64,000 bases of DNA from Calditrichia bacterium (lineage in GTDB: Bacteria; Calditrichota; Calditrichia; RBG-13-44-9; J075), in the NCBI GenBank assembly GCA_020635015.1, contig JACKAP010000015.1, positions 88,487 through 152,486 of the forward strand, written 5' to 3'. The position numbers and the translations under genes were made by a program. Shown piece by piece: positions 44,538 through 52,258 of the stretch. The notes beneath the pieces were generated by a model. That model was not told where the DNA came from. It saw only the letters and a program-made list of their open reading frames with translations, and made no database searches. The first letter of the stretch is position 1; each line of letters starts with the position of its first letter.

Positions 44538-45185
44538 ATGCAATTAGAAGCACTATTCCCAGACATCCGCCCGGGGCAGATTGCCCAAATCGAACAGTAC
44601 TGCGAGCTGCTGCGGGAGTGGAACCAGCGGGTCAATCTGGTCTCGCGCCAGGATGTGGGACAATTGATGGCCCACCACATCCTCCCCTCGCTGATTCCAC
44701 TGCGCCTGATCGATATCGCCGCGGGCAGTTGGGTGCTGGATATCGGCAGCGGAGGCGGCCTGCCGGCAATTCCGCTGAAAATTATGCGCCCGGATTTGCA
44801 GGTGCTGATGGTCGACTCCGTGCGCAAGAAAACCCTCTTCCTGAAAAAGGTGATTGCCGATTTGGGGTTAAGCGGGATCAGCGCCGGCAATCGGCGGATC
44901 GAAGAACTTTCCGCCGAGGTTGATTTTCTCAATAAATTTGATCTTATTACGGCACGGGCAGTTGGGCGGATCGGCCAACTCATCGAGTGGGGAAAACCCT
45001 ACCGGAAAGATCAAGGTTATTTTTTGCTCTGGAAAGGGATGTCGGATATCGCTGAACTGGAAGCCGGCGCGGGGGAAGGTAATTATCACTATCAGATATT
45101 TACCGTGCCGGAAGCGTTTCAACAGCTCTCTCCGAAATTCCGCGAGCTGTGCTGGTTCCGGATCGATCCGCTTTGCCACATATAA
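44538..45185 (+). CDS. rsmG: 16S rRNA (guanine-527-N7) methyltransferase RsmG
   Basis: The 215-aa product follows RsmG throughout: an N-terminal helix with LLREWNQRVNLVSRQD, HHILPSL, the SAM-binding VLDIGSGGGLPAIPL, VDSVRKKTLFLKKV, and ITARAVGRIGQLIEW. It methylates N7 of G527 in 16S rRNA; loss gives low-level streptomycin resistance. ATG 44538 gives the standard length; upstream in-frame sequence is repeat DNA. Confidence 0.93.
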   Translation: MQLEALFPDIRPGQIAQIEQYCELLREWNQRVNLVSRQDVGQLMAHHILPSLIPLRLIDIAAGSWVLDIGSGGGLPAIPLKIMRPDLQVLMVDSVRKKTLFLKKVIADLGLSGISAGNRRIEELSAEVDFLNKFDLITARAVGRIGQLIEWGKPYRKDQGYFLLWKGMSDIAELEAGAGEGNYHYQIFTVPEAFQQLSPKFRELCWFRIDPLCHI

Positions 45186-45207
45186 TGCGAATTGCACGTT
45201 GAGTTTT

Positions 45208-45363
45208 AGCCACGGATTTTCACGGATAAACTACGAGGCGATTCAGGCGGATGTTTTCGATCATCTCCTGGCGGTACCGCCGGAATTCGGGCTGCGGGCC
45301 TTTCAGGATCCCACCGGTCAGGACTTCCGGATATGGGGAAGAGAAAAGCCGGCGGAGACTTAA
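45208..45363 (+). pseudogene. C-terminal remnant of a MscS-type mechanosensitive channel abutting a repeat half-element
   Basis: After a gttttagccacggattttcacgg repeat, the frame from about 45226 reads INYEAIQADVFDHLLAVPPE, then FGLRAFQDPTGQDF, ending at TAA 45363. ADVFDHLLAxxPEFGLRxFQxPTGxDFR is the typical end of MscS-family channel proteins. Everything upstream is missing and the break coincides with the repeat. It suggests loss of the gene body by recombination at the repeat. The remnant is at most 45 codons, so the family call is tentative. Confidence 0.5.
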
Positions 45364-45475
45364 AAAAATCCCGGCAGGCCCCCGTCAGTTTATCGCGAAA
45401 ATTATATCCGGACCTATTGTTTAAGTCGCACAAATTAGGTATTCTATGGCACCATTAACTAAAAACAGGAGGAAT

Positions 45476-46081
45476 ATGAAATTCACAGAAGTTCAGTTGG
45501 AAACGCACCGGCTGAAGGAGCTAAAATCCTTCTACACCGAGACGCTGGGGTTGCCGCTGATCTTTGAAAACAAGCGATCATTTATGGTTCGCGTCGGGAG
45601 TTCCAAACTGAAGTTCTCCCGGGCAGAAGAGGGTGAGCCGGTCTATCATTTTGCCTGCAATATTCCGGAAAATCAACTGGCAGAAGCCAAGGCCTGGATC
45701 TCCTCCCGCTGCGAACTCATTCAAAAGGATGGCAAAGATGAGTACCGCTTCGAATCCTGGAATGCAGACGCGATCTATTTTTATGATCCGGCAGGTAATA
45801 TCCTGGAGTTAATTGCCCGCCACAATTTGAAGAACAGCACCAGCGCACCGTTTTCCGCAGAGAGCTTTCTGGCGATCAGTGAAGTTGGTTACGCAGTAGA
45901 AGATGTCCGATTGTTTTCCCGGCATATTAAAGATGAGCTGGGAGGCAAATTATACGACGGCGATGAAAGAACCTTCGCAGCTATCGGTGATGAAGAAGGA
46001 CTGGTCATTGTCGTTCCGGTCGGGCGCGTCTGGTTTCCAACCGATCAGCCGGCAGAAAGTTTTCCGGTTGTGATTATGTAG
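45476..46081 (+). CDS. VOC-family (glyoxalase/dioxygenase-like) protein
   Basis: The ATG at 45476 follows CAGGAGG closely. The 201-aa product has the VOC beta-alpha-beta-beta-beta pattern: FTEVQLETHRLKELKSFYTE, LGLPLIFENKRSF, IYFYDPAGNILELIAR, then a second half-module (ISEVGYAVEDVRLFSRHI). Potential metal ligands are His11 and the Glu of ILELIAR. Function could be lyase, dioxygenase or resistance; nothing in the context decides. Confidence 0.85.
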   Translation: MKFTEVQLETHRLKELKSFYTETLGLPLIFENKRSFMVRVGSSKLKFSRAEEGEPVYHFACNIPENQLAEAKAWISSRCELIQKDGKDEYRFESWNADAIYFYDPAGNILELIARHNLKNSTSAPFSAESFLAISEVGYAVEDVRLFSRHIKDELGGKLYDGDERTFAAIGDEEGLVIVVPVGRVWFPTDQPAESFPVVIM

Positions 46082-46189
46082 GAAATTCCCGGCAGCATTT
46101 GCGGCAGTTTTTCCCGCCTTAAGATGCCCGTCTTTTCGATCTTTCTCATATCTTCCGTTTTTTCAATTTCATATCATCATTTTTATATA

Positions 46190-46408
46190 TGATACCGTCG
46201 CCTGAGCGATCGAGCCGGGCGAAACCGGCAGTCATACTTTTCCGGACGCAATCCCTGTTTGCGAGCGGCCGATATAGCCATGCATGCGTTAACCGACAAA
46301 GCAAAGCGGCCAATTTCGCAGCGATGAAAAACCGTTTCATCCGGGTGCGCCGGGATCAATGATGATGGGAATTCATTGCCGGGGACCGCTATGGTCCCCG
46401 GTTTTTTT
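46190..46408 (+). ncRNA. Candidate structured RNA ending in a terminator
   Basis: Within the ~560-nt gap 46082-46643, this stretch has several stable stems: gccgggcgaaaccggc (46212-46227), cgcaatccctgtttgcg (46249-46265), ggccgatatagcc (46269-46281), ccgggtgcgccggg (46341-46354). A strong terminator follows. No coding frame with a ribosome-binding site is visible. A gacgcaa motif recalls c-di-GMP-I riboswitches, but the conserved order does not fit. It may be the 3-prime region of the VOC transcript or a separate small RNA. Confidence 0.35.
46379..46408 (+). terminator. Rho-independent terminator
   Basis: ccggggacc, loop gctat, ggtccccgg, followed by seven T. Nine GC-rich pairs plus a T-run on the plus strand form a textbook terminator. 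Confidence 0.93.
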
Positions 46409-46496
46409 ATGCCCGGGAATTTTTCGGTTGATTTCGAAGTGCTGTGGCGTAAATTGATTTCACGGTAAATTTGTTATGAATGATAAATATATTATG

Positions 46497-46625
46497 ATGT
46501 TGGATGTTAGATGTTGGAGATAAACATGATCGATTGGTAGCGTCAAGCACTTTTTCAGTCAATGTTTACTTCATCCTTAATCCTTAATCCTTTATCCTTT
46601 TTCTTTTATCCAACAACCAACAACA
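46497..46625. repeat. atgttgg, ttaatcc and caacaac heptamer arrays
   Basis: atgttgg, atgttag, atgttgg (46497-46517) are followed by tcc ttaatcc ttaatcc tttatcc (46574-46597) and ccaacaaccaacaac (46610-46624). The first and last are partly inverse to each other. They lie directly upstream of the acpH gene. Confidence 0.75.
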
Positions 46626-46643
46626 ATCAGAGCGTATAAAATC

Positions 46644-47255
46644 ATGAACTTCTTAGCGCACGTCTACCTGGCGGAGGATACGCCGGAATCGATCGTCGGT
46701 AATATGCTGGGCGACTTTGTCGATGCCAATTTCCGGCAAAAATATCAACCGGAGATCGTGCGCGGCATTATCATGCACCAGCAAATCGATATGTTCACCG
46801 ACAGCCACCCGGTCTTCCTGCGCAGCATGGGCCGGATCGACGACAAATACCGCCGCCTTAAGGGGATCATGATCGACCTCTTCTACGACCACTTTCTGGC
46901 CAAGCATTGGCAGCAATATTCCACCGAGCCCCTGGAAGCGTTCTGCGAGCGGGTCTACGGCATTTTTGAACAGCATGTCTCACTGCTCTCACCGCGCCTG
47001 CAGCGCATACTGCCCTACATGATCAACGATAACTGGCTGCTTTCCTACCGCCAGCCGGAGGGGATCGGCTGGGCCCTCAGCGGGATCTCCCGCCGGATCA
47101 GCCGGAAAAATCACCTGGCGGAAAGCATTGAGCAGCTACACCAGCACTATGAAGGCTTTGAGGGCGACTTCCGGGAATTCTTTCCCGAAGTGGTCAAGTT
47201 TGCAGAGGAGCTCACGAATGGCGGCCTGAATGGCACGCAGATTTTCACAGATTAA
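46644..47255 (+). CDS. acpH: Acyl carrier protein phosphodiesterase-like protein (AcpH/DUF479)
   Basis: The 203-aa product matches AcpH: MNFLAHVYLAEDTPESIVGN, GDFVDANFRQKYQPEIVRGI, MHQQIDMFTDSHPVF and IMIDLFYDHFLAKHW. The conserved His/Asp pattern of this HD-like helical fold is present. AcpH removes 4-phosphopantetheine from acyl carrier protein. The last ~10 residues (NGTQIFTD) and the stop are encoded by a cacgcagattttcacagatt repeat, so the C-terminus has been rewritten by the element. Confidence 0.88.
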   Translation: MNFLAHVYLAEDTPESIVGNMLGDFVDANFRQKYQPEIVRGIIMHQQIDMFTDSHPVFLRSMGRIDDKYRRLKGIMIDLFYDHFLAKHWQQYSTEPLEAFCERVYGIFEQHVSLLSPRLQRILPYMINDNWLLSYRQPEGIGWALSGISRRISRKNHLAESIEQLHQHYEGFEGDFREFFPEVVKFAEELTNGGLNGTQIFTD

Positions 47256-47278
47256 ACAGAATTTCGTGGATAAGACAT
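47230..47278. repeat. cagatt-repeat half-element overlapping the end of acpH
   Basis: tggcacgcagattttcacagattaaacag and ggataagac match the right-hand units of the repeat family. The acpH stop TAA lies within the attaaac unit. The remaining gap to 47620 shows only the promoter-like site below. Confidence 0.75.
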
Positions 47279-47525
47279 TGTTATATTAGACCTTATTACT
47301 ACTTACTACAGAAATCTATACGCCATTCCTTCTCCCACCGATGCCACAATGCCATTTTGACAGTTTTTCTGCAACAAGTACCAAATTCCAGAAAACCTTT
47401 CCTGGTCACTGCCACGGCCTGTCTTGCTGTCTGCAATCATTTCCGAAATAATCTGGAAGGAGATTTTCGACAATCAAGCACTGTAAGTGTATGTTAAATA
47501 TTTGTTTAGGTGGTTGATCTCGTTG

Positions 47526-47541
47526 TTGGCACAGCCTTTGT
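47526..47541 (+). promoter_or_regulatory. Sigma-54-like promoter upstream of the hsp20 pair
   Basis: ttggcacagcctttgt has TGGCAC and TTGT at the -24/-12 spacing of sigma-54 promoters, with one mismatch (TTGC expected). It lies about 95 nt before the first hsp20 start. Computed by eye; there is no adjacent sigma-54 activator. Confidence 0.3.
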
Positions 47542-47620
47542 TTCTATATTTAAGCGAACGCGAAAGTAACAGCGGAAATAAACAAGCAAGGTTTACTAAC
47601 ATCAATGGAGGTACTTGAAA

Positions 47621-48076
47621 ATGACGTTTGTTCGCTTATATCCGGCACAAAATATGAATGAGATCGCCCGCGAGCTGGACCGCGCGATGAAGCATTTCTT
47701 CAATAGCGATACCCCTGCGGCCGAAACCCGCGAAAGCGAGATCAACTGGAATCCCCGGGTGGATATTTTCGAAAATGAAGACGCCTTTGGGCTGACCCTG
47801 GAAATCCCCGGCGTAAAGCAGGAAGATATCCAGATTCAGTATGAGAAAGACGAACTGGTGATCAGCGGCGAAAGAAAACGGGAAGATCTGCAAGCGGATG
47901 TCAAACGGGTGCGGACGGAAGCTCGCTACGGGAAATTCCGCCGCGCTTTCCAGATCAACACCCTGATCGACCAGGACGGCATCGAAGCGACCTTCGGGAA
48001 TGGTCTGCTGCACATCCGCCTGCCGAAAGCAGAAGCGGCCAAACCGAAGACCATTACTATCAAGGCCGGCAAATAA
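47621..48076 (+). CDS. Small heat-shock protein, Hsp20/alpha-crystallin family (first of pair)
   Basis: The ATG at 47621 is 9 nt after GGAGG; a TTG at 47615 is too close. The 151-aa product has an alpha-crystallin domain: WNPRVDIFENEDAFGLTLE, IPGVKQEDIQIQYEKDEL, VISGERK, GKFRRAFQI and the FGNGLLHIRLPKAE end. It is an ATP-independent holdase for unfolded proteins. A second hsp20 follows after 150 nt. Confidence 0.93.
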   Translation: MTFVRLYPAQNMNEIARELDRAMKHFFNSDTPAAETRESEINWNPRVDIFENEDAFGLTLEIPGVKQEDIQIQYEKDELVISGERKREDLQADVKRVRTEARYGKFRRAFQINTLIDQDGIEATFGNGLLHIRLPKAEAAKPKTITIKAGK

Positions 48077-48146
48077 GCGCCGGCATCTGAAACCCTGCAC
48101 CTCTCCGGGTTGGGAGCGAGACTGTTTTTGGGTTGACGGAAGCAAG

Positions 48147-48179
48147 AATGAGCGGGGGGATCGCCTTCCCCCGTTCATT
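48147..48179 (+). other. Stem-loop between the two hsp20 genes
   Basis: aatgagcggggg pairs with cccccgttcatt (one G-U) over a 9-nt loop. No T-run follows, so it is more likely an mRNA structure or attenuator than a terminator. Confidence 0.6.
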
Positions 48180-48226
48180 CAAACTAAACATAAATCAAAA
48201 TAAATAAAATGGAAGGGAGAAACATT

Positions 48227-48661
48227 ATGTCATTAGTACGTTGGAATCCGATTAACGATCTGTTAAATATTCACCGGGAGATGGACAGCTTTTTCTCTCC
48301 CGATCTGTTCACCGGCAACGGCAACCGCTGGCTCCCCAGCATGGATGTGTTGGAAAACAAAGACGGCTTGGAGATCTCGCTGGACCTGCCCGGCCTGAGC
48401 AAGGAAGATGTCAGCATCAGCTACCAGGAAGGCACCTTGACCATCGAAGGGGAGCGCAAGCAGGAAAGCGAGGAAAACCGGCCCAACTATCACCGCCTGG
48501 AGCGGCGTTACGGGAAGTTCTTCCGCAAGATTCCTCTGCCGGTCGCAGTCAAGGATGACGCCATCAGCGCCACCTTCAGCGACGGCGTGCTGCGGATCGA
48601 AATTCCCAAGGCGGAAGCAGTCAAGCCGAAGCAGATTGAAGTGAAGGTGAACAAAGGCTAA
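48227..48661 (+). CDS. Small heat-shock protein, Hsp20/alpha-crystallin family (second of pair)
   Basis: ATG 48227 has GGGAG about 8 nt upstream; the in-frame ATG at 48209 lacks one. The 144-aa product (MSLVRWNPINDLLNIHREMD) has the alpha-crystallin core with DLPGLSKEDVSISYQEGTL, IEGERKQE, RRYGKFFRKIPLP and FSDGVLRIEIPKAE. It is clearly related to the first copy but diverged, so an old duplication. A strong terminator follows. Confidence 0.94.
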   Translation: MSLVRWNPINDLLNIHREMDSFFSPDLFTGNGNRWLPSMDVLENKDGLEISLDLPGLSKEDVSISYQEGTLTIEGERKQESEENRPNYHRLERRYGKFFRKIPLPVAVKDDAISATFSDGVLRIEIPKAEAVKPKQIEVKVNKG

Positions 48662-48711
48662 AACTTCGCAAGTCCCCTCTATTAGCCCCTTAACAACCCC
48701 TCATAAAAAAA

Positions 48712-48742
48712 GCGGGCGGATAATTATCCGCCCGCTTTTTTT
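48712..48742 (+). terminator. Rho-independent terminator, bidirectional-looking
   Basis: gcgggcggataattatccgcccgc is a 12-bp-arm palindrome followed by seven T and preceded by seven A, so it can end the hsp20 transcript and also the converging BI-1 transcript. Confidence 0.95.
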
Positions 48743-48772
48743 ATATGTGAGTGTATGGAATTATGACGCGGA

Positions 48773-48835
48773 TAGGGGCGAGTCGAGACTCGCCCCTACG
48801 TCCGTTTTTCCCCATCACCCCATTCACCCATCCAC
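48773..48835. repeat. Variable-stem hairpin plus cccatca-type heptamers
   Basis: taggggcgagtc and gactcgccccta form a perfect 12-bp hairpin. cgtccgtttttccccatcac and cattcacccatcc follow, nearly identical to 44484-44513. It lies between the terminator and the BI-1 stop. Confidence 0.8.
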
Positions 48836-48840
48836 ACAAA

Positions 48841-49548
48841 TCAATCCCGGCCCCCCGCAAAGGCCATCAGGATGTGCAGGATCGAGGTAAACACATTGAA
48901 CAACCCGGCAAAGAGCATCAGCGCGCCGATGATCGGGCTGTCGATTTGCGGATTGTGCAGGATATCCGAGGTGCTGTACACCAGGATTAATACCCCCATG
49001 ATGCCCACCCCGACGCTGATCAGCAGGCCGAGAATGCCCATCGGCATAAACATGTTGAGCACGATCGCACCGATCAGGGAAACGAAGATGCCGGTCATCA
49101 GGCCGCGTTTGGCCTGATAGCGTTTGCCGGAACTCCACACCATCGCCGTCACCGCCGTAAACACCAGGGCGGTGATCAGCACTGCATTGAGCACCAGGTT
49201 ATGCCCGGTGGCGACCATACCGGCAATATATACAATCGGCCCCAGGATAATGCCGGCGATAAATCCGTCCAGGATCAGCGCCAAAAAACCCTTCACCGGA
49301 TCATGGCGCACCGCAATCGCGATCCGGGGAATGAAATTCAGCAGCAGCATCGCCACAATCCAGCCGATCCAGCCGGTAAACAGATTGCGGATAAACGGCG
49401 TGGTGGAACCGATGTAAGCACCGACCACCGCCGCCAGCACCCCATAGAGCAGATGGGCGTAGGTCGCCTTGATGAATTGCGCCCGGTCCTGGGTCAGATC
49501 GGCGGTCTCTCCCATACGCTGACCGAAACTTAGAGGGCTTTGGTTCAT
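48841..49548 (-). CDS. Bax inhibitor-1/YccA-family membrane protein
   Basis: The 235-aa product has seven hydrophobic helices after a short polar N-terminus. Family landmarks include FIKATYAHLLYGVLAAVVGA, MVWSSGKRYQAKRGLM and the C-terminal VYSTSDILHNPQ with its conserved Asp. The family forms calcium-leak or stress-related channels. AAGGAG lies 6 nt upstream of ATG 49548. Confidence 0.92.
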   Translation of the reverse strand: MNQSPLSFGQRMGETADLTQDRAQFIKATYAHLLYGVLAAVVGAYIGSTTPFIRNLFTGWIGWIVAMLLLNFIPRIAIAVRHDPVKGFLALILDGFIAGIILGPIVYIAGMVATGHNLVLNAVLITALVFTAVTAMVWSSGKRYQAKRGLMTGIFVSLIGAIVLNMFMPMGILGLLISVGVGIMGVLILVYSTSDILHNPQIDSPIIGALMLFAGLFNVFTSILHILMAFAGGRD

Positions 49549-49661
49549 TGTGAACTCCTTTATATAAAATTGTTATTGAGATTTCTATAGCGAACAAGCA
49601 TTGACACAATCTAATACATTTTCAAAAATAAATAAAGGAAAAATGAACCGCAGGTGCTCCG

Positions 49662-50399
49662 TCAGGTACTATACCGCAATTTATTGGTGATAAATCCCGG
49701 GACCCAGCGCAACATCGCACGCATGAGCTTAATTTTTCCGACATTGACTTCGACTCGATCCTTTAACCAGGCCGCTTTAAATTCCCCGGCGACGGTTTCC
49801 GGGGTTATTTTTCCCGCGCCCCTTCCGGCGGTCATGGCGGTTTCCACCAATGGAGGAATCAGCTCAAACACCTTGATGGAGGTCTTTTCCAATTGGTAGC
49901 GCAGAACCGTCGTAAAGTTGTGCACCGCCGCTTTGGTGGCGCAATACACCGCCGCATTTTCCTTGGGGGCGAAAGCCAATCCCGAGGAAACATTCACGAT
50001 CGCTGCTTCTGCCTTGGTACTGAGTAAGGGCAGGAGCATGGTGCTCAACTTGACGACAGCGGTAAAATTGACATCGATTTCATTTTCGATGCGCTGGTAA
50101 GGAAGCGATGTTTCGGTTAGATAATAATTGTGCTGAAGCCCGGCATTATTGATTAACACGGTGACATCCGGGTAGTCCCGCTGCACGATCAGCAACAATT
50201 TTTCCAATTCATCCTGCCGGCCGAGGTCACATTGAACGGTTGAGATCAGCTCGTGTGAGGCTTCTACCGTTTCAAGTTTACGGGGATCACGCCCCACTAC
50301 GATAACCCGGTTGCCCGATTCTACGAACATTTTCGCCAGGGCCAACCCGATGCCGCTGGTCCCGCCGGTGATCAGTACGGTCTGACCTGATATCTTCAT
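49662..50399 (-). CDS. Short-chain dehydrogenase/reductase (DltE-like)
   Basis: The 245-aa SDR has ITGGTSGIGLALAKMF, the IVVGRDPRKL NADP-selecting region, LINNAGLQHNYYL, VNVSSGLAF and YCATKAAVHNF. It resembles the DltE/YoxD-type SDRs that often pair with Crp-family regulators in Bacteroidetes-like genomes. Its ATG overlaps the stop of a 45-codon upstream gene (ATGA), and a divergently placed or co-directional Crp-like gene lies just beyond; together they look like one unit. Confidence 0.9.
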   Translation of the reverse strand: MKISGQTVLITGGTSGIGLALAKMFVESGNRVIVVGRDPRKLETVEASHELISTVQCDLGRQDELEKLLLIVQRDYPDVTVLINNAGLQHNYYLTETSLPYQRIENEIDVNFTAVVKLSTMLLPLLSTKAEAAIVNVSSGLAFAPKENAAVYCATKAAVHNFTTVLRYQLEKTSIKVFELIPPLVETAMTAGRGAGKITPETVAGEFKAAWLKDRVEVNVGKIKLMRAMLRWVPGFITNKLRYST

Positions 50400-50533
50400 T
50401 TTTGATTCTCCTTGTTAAAATTGAGGAATTCAGCCTTTTCAGCTAAGCGATAATCGATCAGGATCATTAAAGTTGCTGAAAAGAGGAAAAAAAGCGGATA
50501 GATATAATGGCTGCACAGAATATGCTTGAACAT
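50396..50533 (-). CDS. 45-aa single-pass membrane protein, translationally coupled to the SDR
   Basis: On the minus strand, GAAAGGAG lies 8 nt before ATG 50533, which opens a 45-codon frame. It encodes MFKHILCSHYIYPLFFLF, then SATLMILIDYRLAEKAEF and NFNKENQK. One hydrophobic helix is followed by a charged tail. The TGA stop overlaps the ATG of the SDR gene (ATGA), the classic sign of coupling. The good ribosome-binding site and overlap support a real gene; function is unknown. Confidence 0.6.
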   Translation of the reverse strand: MFKHILCSHYIYPLFFLFSATLMILIDYRLAEKAEFLNFNKENQK

Positions 50534-50629
50534 TGCGTGAACTCCTTTCTCTGTTGAATTAACCTCGAAAGAAATTACGCCTGTGCCCGGCAGAAACGCA
50601 TTAACCTAGGTTAAGAAAGTCGCCGGGAA

Positions 50630-51223
50630 TTATTTCCCGGCCAATTTGGCGCGGATCCGGCTTAATTGGATGGGGGTCACGCCAAGGTAGGATGCGATGT
50701 GATATTGGGGAATTCGATTCTCAAGCCCGGGATGCTCCTGCAAGAAAAATTGGTAACGCTCCGTGGCGTCATTCAACACCAGGCGGATTTCCCGGACTTC
50801 TTTGTTGACCCATTCATATTCGATCACTTTGCGGGTCAGCCGTTCCAGCAGGGGGTAGGTATCAAATAAGCGGGTGAATTTGCGGTAGTCGAGTTGCAGC
50901 ACCACGGCATCTTCCAGCGCCTGGATGTTGATGCGGTTGGCCTCGCCGGTAACGATCGATGTTAATGCAATCATGAAGGTATTATCGGTAAAAAAGGTCT
51001 TGTTGTATTCGTTCCCCTCGGCATTGCGGTAAAATGCCCGGAAGGTGCCCTGGCAAACAAATGCCAGCGCGGTCGGGCGGTCGCCTGCTTCCGCAAAATA
51101 ATGGTGCTTGGAATATGCTTTGACTTCGGTCAATGCGGCGATTTCCCGCCAGCAAGCCTCGGGAATGGTCTCGACGGCCAATAGCGCCGTCTTCATCTGT
51201 GCCAGCAAATTATTTTTTTCCAT
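50630..51223 (-). CDS. Crp/Fnr-family transcriptional regulator
   Basis: The 197-aa product has an N-terminal cNMP-type beta-roll (HHYFAEAGDRPTALAFVCQG, FRAFYRNAEGNEYNKTFF) and a C-terminal winged helix (PQYHIASYLGVTPIQLSRIRAKL). It has the compact form usual in Bacteroidetes-like genomes, where the ligand is often unknown. It lies 97 nt upstream of the small membrane protein and SDR on the same strand and probably regulates them. Confidence 0.9.
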   Translation of the reverse strand: MEKNNLLAQMKTALLAVETIPEACWREIAALTEVKAYSKHHYFAEAGDRPTALAFVCQGTFRAFYRNAEGNEYNKTFFTDNTFMIALTSIVTGEANRINIQALEDAVVLQLDYRKFTRLFDTYPLLERLTRKVIEYEWVNKEVREIRLVLNDATERYQFFLQEHPGLENRIPQYHIASYLGVTPIQLSRIRAKLAGK

Positions 51224-51256
51224 GACGGTGAATTTTTTGATGGTAACGATTTCCCC

Positions 51257-52258
51257 TCAAAGTTCCAATTCCACTCCCAGCCCCTGCGCTTCCGCCGCAT
51301 GCAGAATCCGCCCGGCGGCGGTCAGGTCCTGGATGGCGTTTCCCACCGATTTAAAAAAGGTGATCTCATCATCCGCGGTCCTGCCGCTTTTTTTTCCACC
51401 GATCACTTCCCCCAATTCCGCATGCACGTGATCGCGGGTAATCTGCCCGTTCTGCAGGGGGACAATCAGATCGCCCGCCTCCTCCCAGCAGGAAGCCCGC
51501 TCATCGACCACCACTTTGGCGCGGAGCACCGTCTCCGCCGGCACTTCCTGCAGATCCGGACGGTAGGAGCCTACCCCGTTGATGTGCACACCGGGCTTGA
51601 GGTGGCGGTCGGCGAACACCGGTGTGGAGGAAGTGGTGGCGGTACAGACAATATCGGCTTCCGCCAGGTTTTCGGCATGTGCTGCCGGCAGCACTTCGAG
51701 CCCCAGTTGCGCCTCCATCCGCCGGGCAAAAGCGGCGGTTTTCTCCCGGTCGCGCCCGAACACATAGGCCCGGCGCAGCGGCCGCACCGTACTGACCGCT
51801 TTCAACTGTGTCTCCGCCTGGGCGCCGCTGCCGAAGATCGCCGCCACTGCGCTATCTTTTCGCGCCAGCAGGTCGGTTGCAGCACCGGAGGCCGCTCCGG
51901 TACGCAGGGCAGTAAGGGAACTGCCTTCCATCAGGGCCAGGGGGCGGCCGTCGGATGCATCCATCAGCATTACTAGCGCCTGGATCAGGGGAAGCTGGCG
52001 CGCAGCATTGTCGCGAAAAATGGTTACGATCTTCAGCCCCAACTGGGCCTGGGAAGGAAGGTAGGAAGGCATCACCAGCACCCCGGCATTCTGCTCCGGA
52101 ATTCCCAGGTGCAGCCGCTGGGGAATGACCGCCTTGCCGGCGGAGAGCAGCGGGAAAGCTTCTTTCATCACCGCAATCGCCTCGCCCATCGGCAGAGCCT
52201 GACGCACATCCGCCCGGGAGAGGAAGCGGATCTTTGGTACCGCCACGCCGCGCCTCAC
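51257..52258 (-). CDS. Ornithine cyclodeaminase/mu-crystallin-family protein
   Basis: The 333-aa product follows the family: RFLSRADVRQALPMGEAIAV, a PLALMEGSSLTALRTGAASG substrate loop, the NAD-binding IFGSGAQAETQL, and INGVGSYRPDLQE. Members are ornithine cyclodeaminases, alanine dehydrogenases or imine reductases; the substrate is not assigned. The start is a GTG at 52258 that overlaps the M64 peptidase stop (GTGA), indicating translational coupling. Confidence 0.9.
   Translation of the reverse strand: MRRGVAVPKIRFLSRADVRQALPMGEAIAVMKEAFPLLSAGKAVIPQRLHLGIPEQNAGVLVMPSYLPSQAQLGLKIVTIFRDNAARQLPLIQALVMLMDASDGRPLALMEGSSLTALRTGAASGAATDLLARKDSAVAAIFGSGAQAETQLKAVSTVRPLRRAYVFGRDREKTAAFARRMEAQLGLEVLPAAHAENLAEADIVCTATTSSTPVFADRHLKPGVHINGVGSYRPDLQEVPAETVLRAKVVVDERASCWEEAGDLIVPLQNGQITRDHVHAELGEVIGGKKSGRTADDEITFFKSVGNAIQDLTAAGRILHAAEAQGLGVELEL

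Noticed and set aside
46190..46300. c-di-GMP-I (GEMM) riboswitch
   Set aside because: Individual motifs such as gacgcaa are present, but the tetraloop stem is not directly followed by it and the conserved receptor strand is missing; kept only as an unclassified RNA candidate.
46146..46340. 64-codon minus-strand frame with signal-like start and an EF-hand-like DRSGDG
   Set aside because: No ribosome-binding site, and the region is better explained as structured plus-strand RNA ending in a terminator; the EF-hand resemblance is a short chance match.
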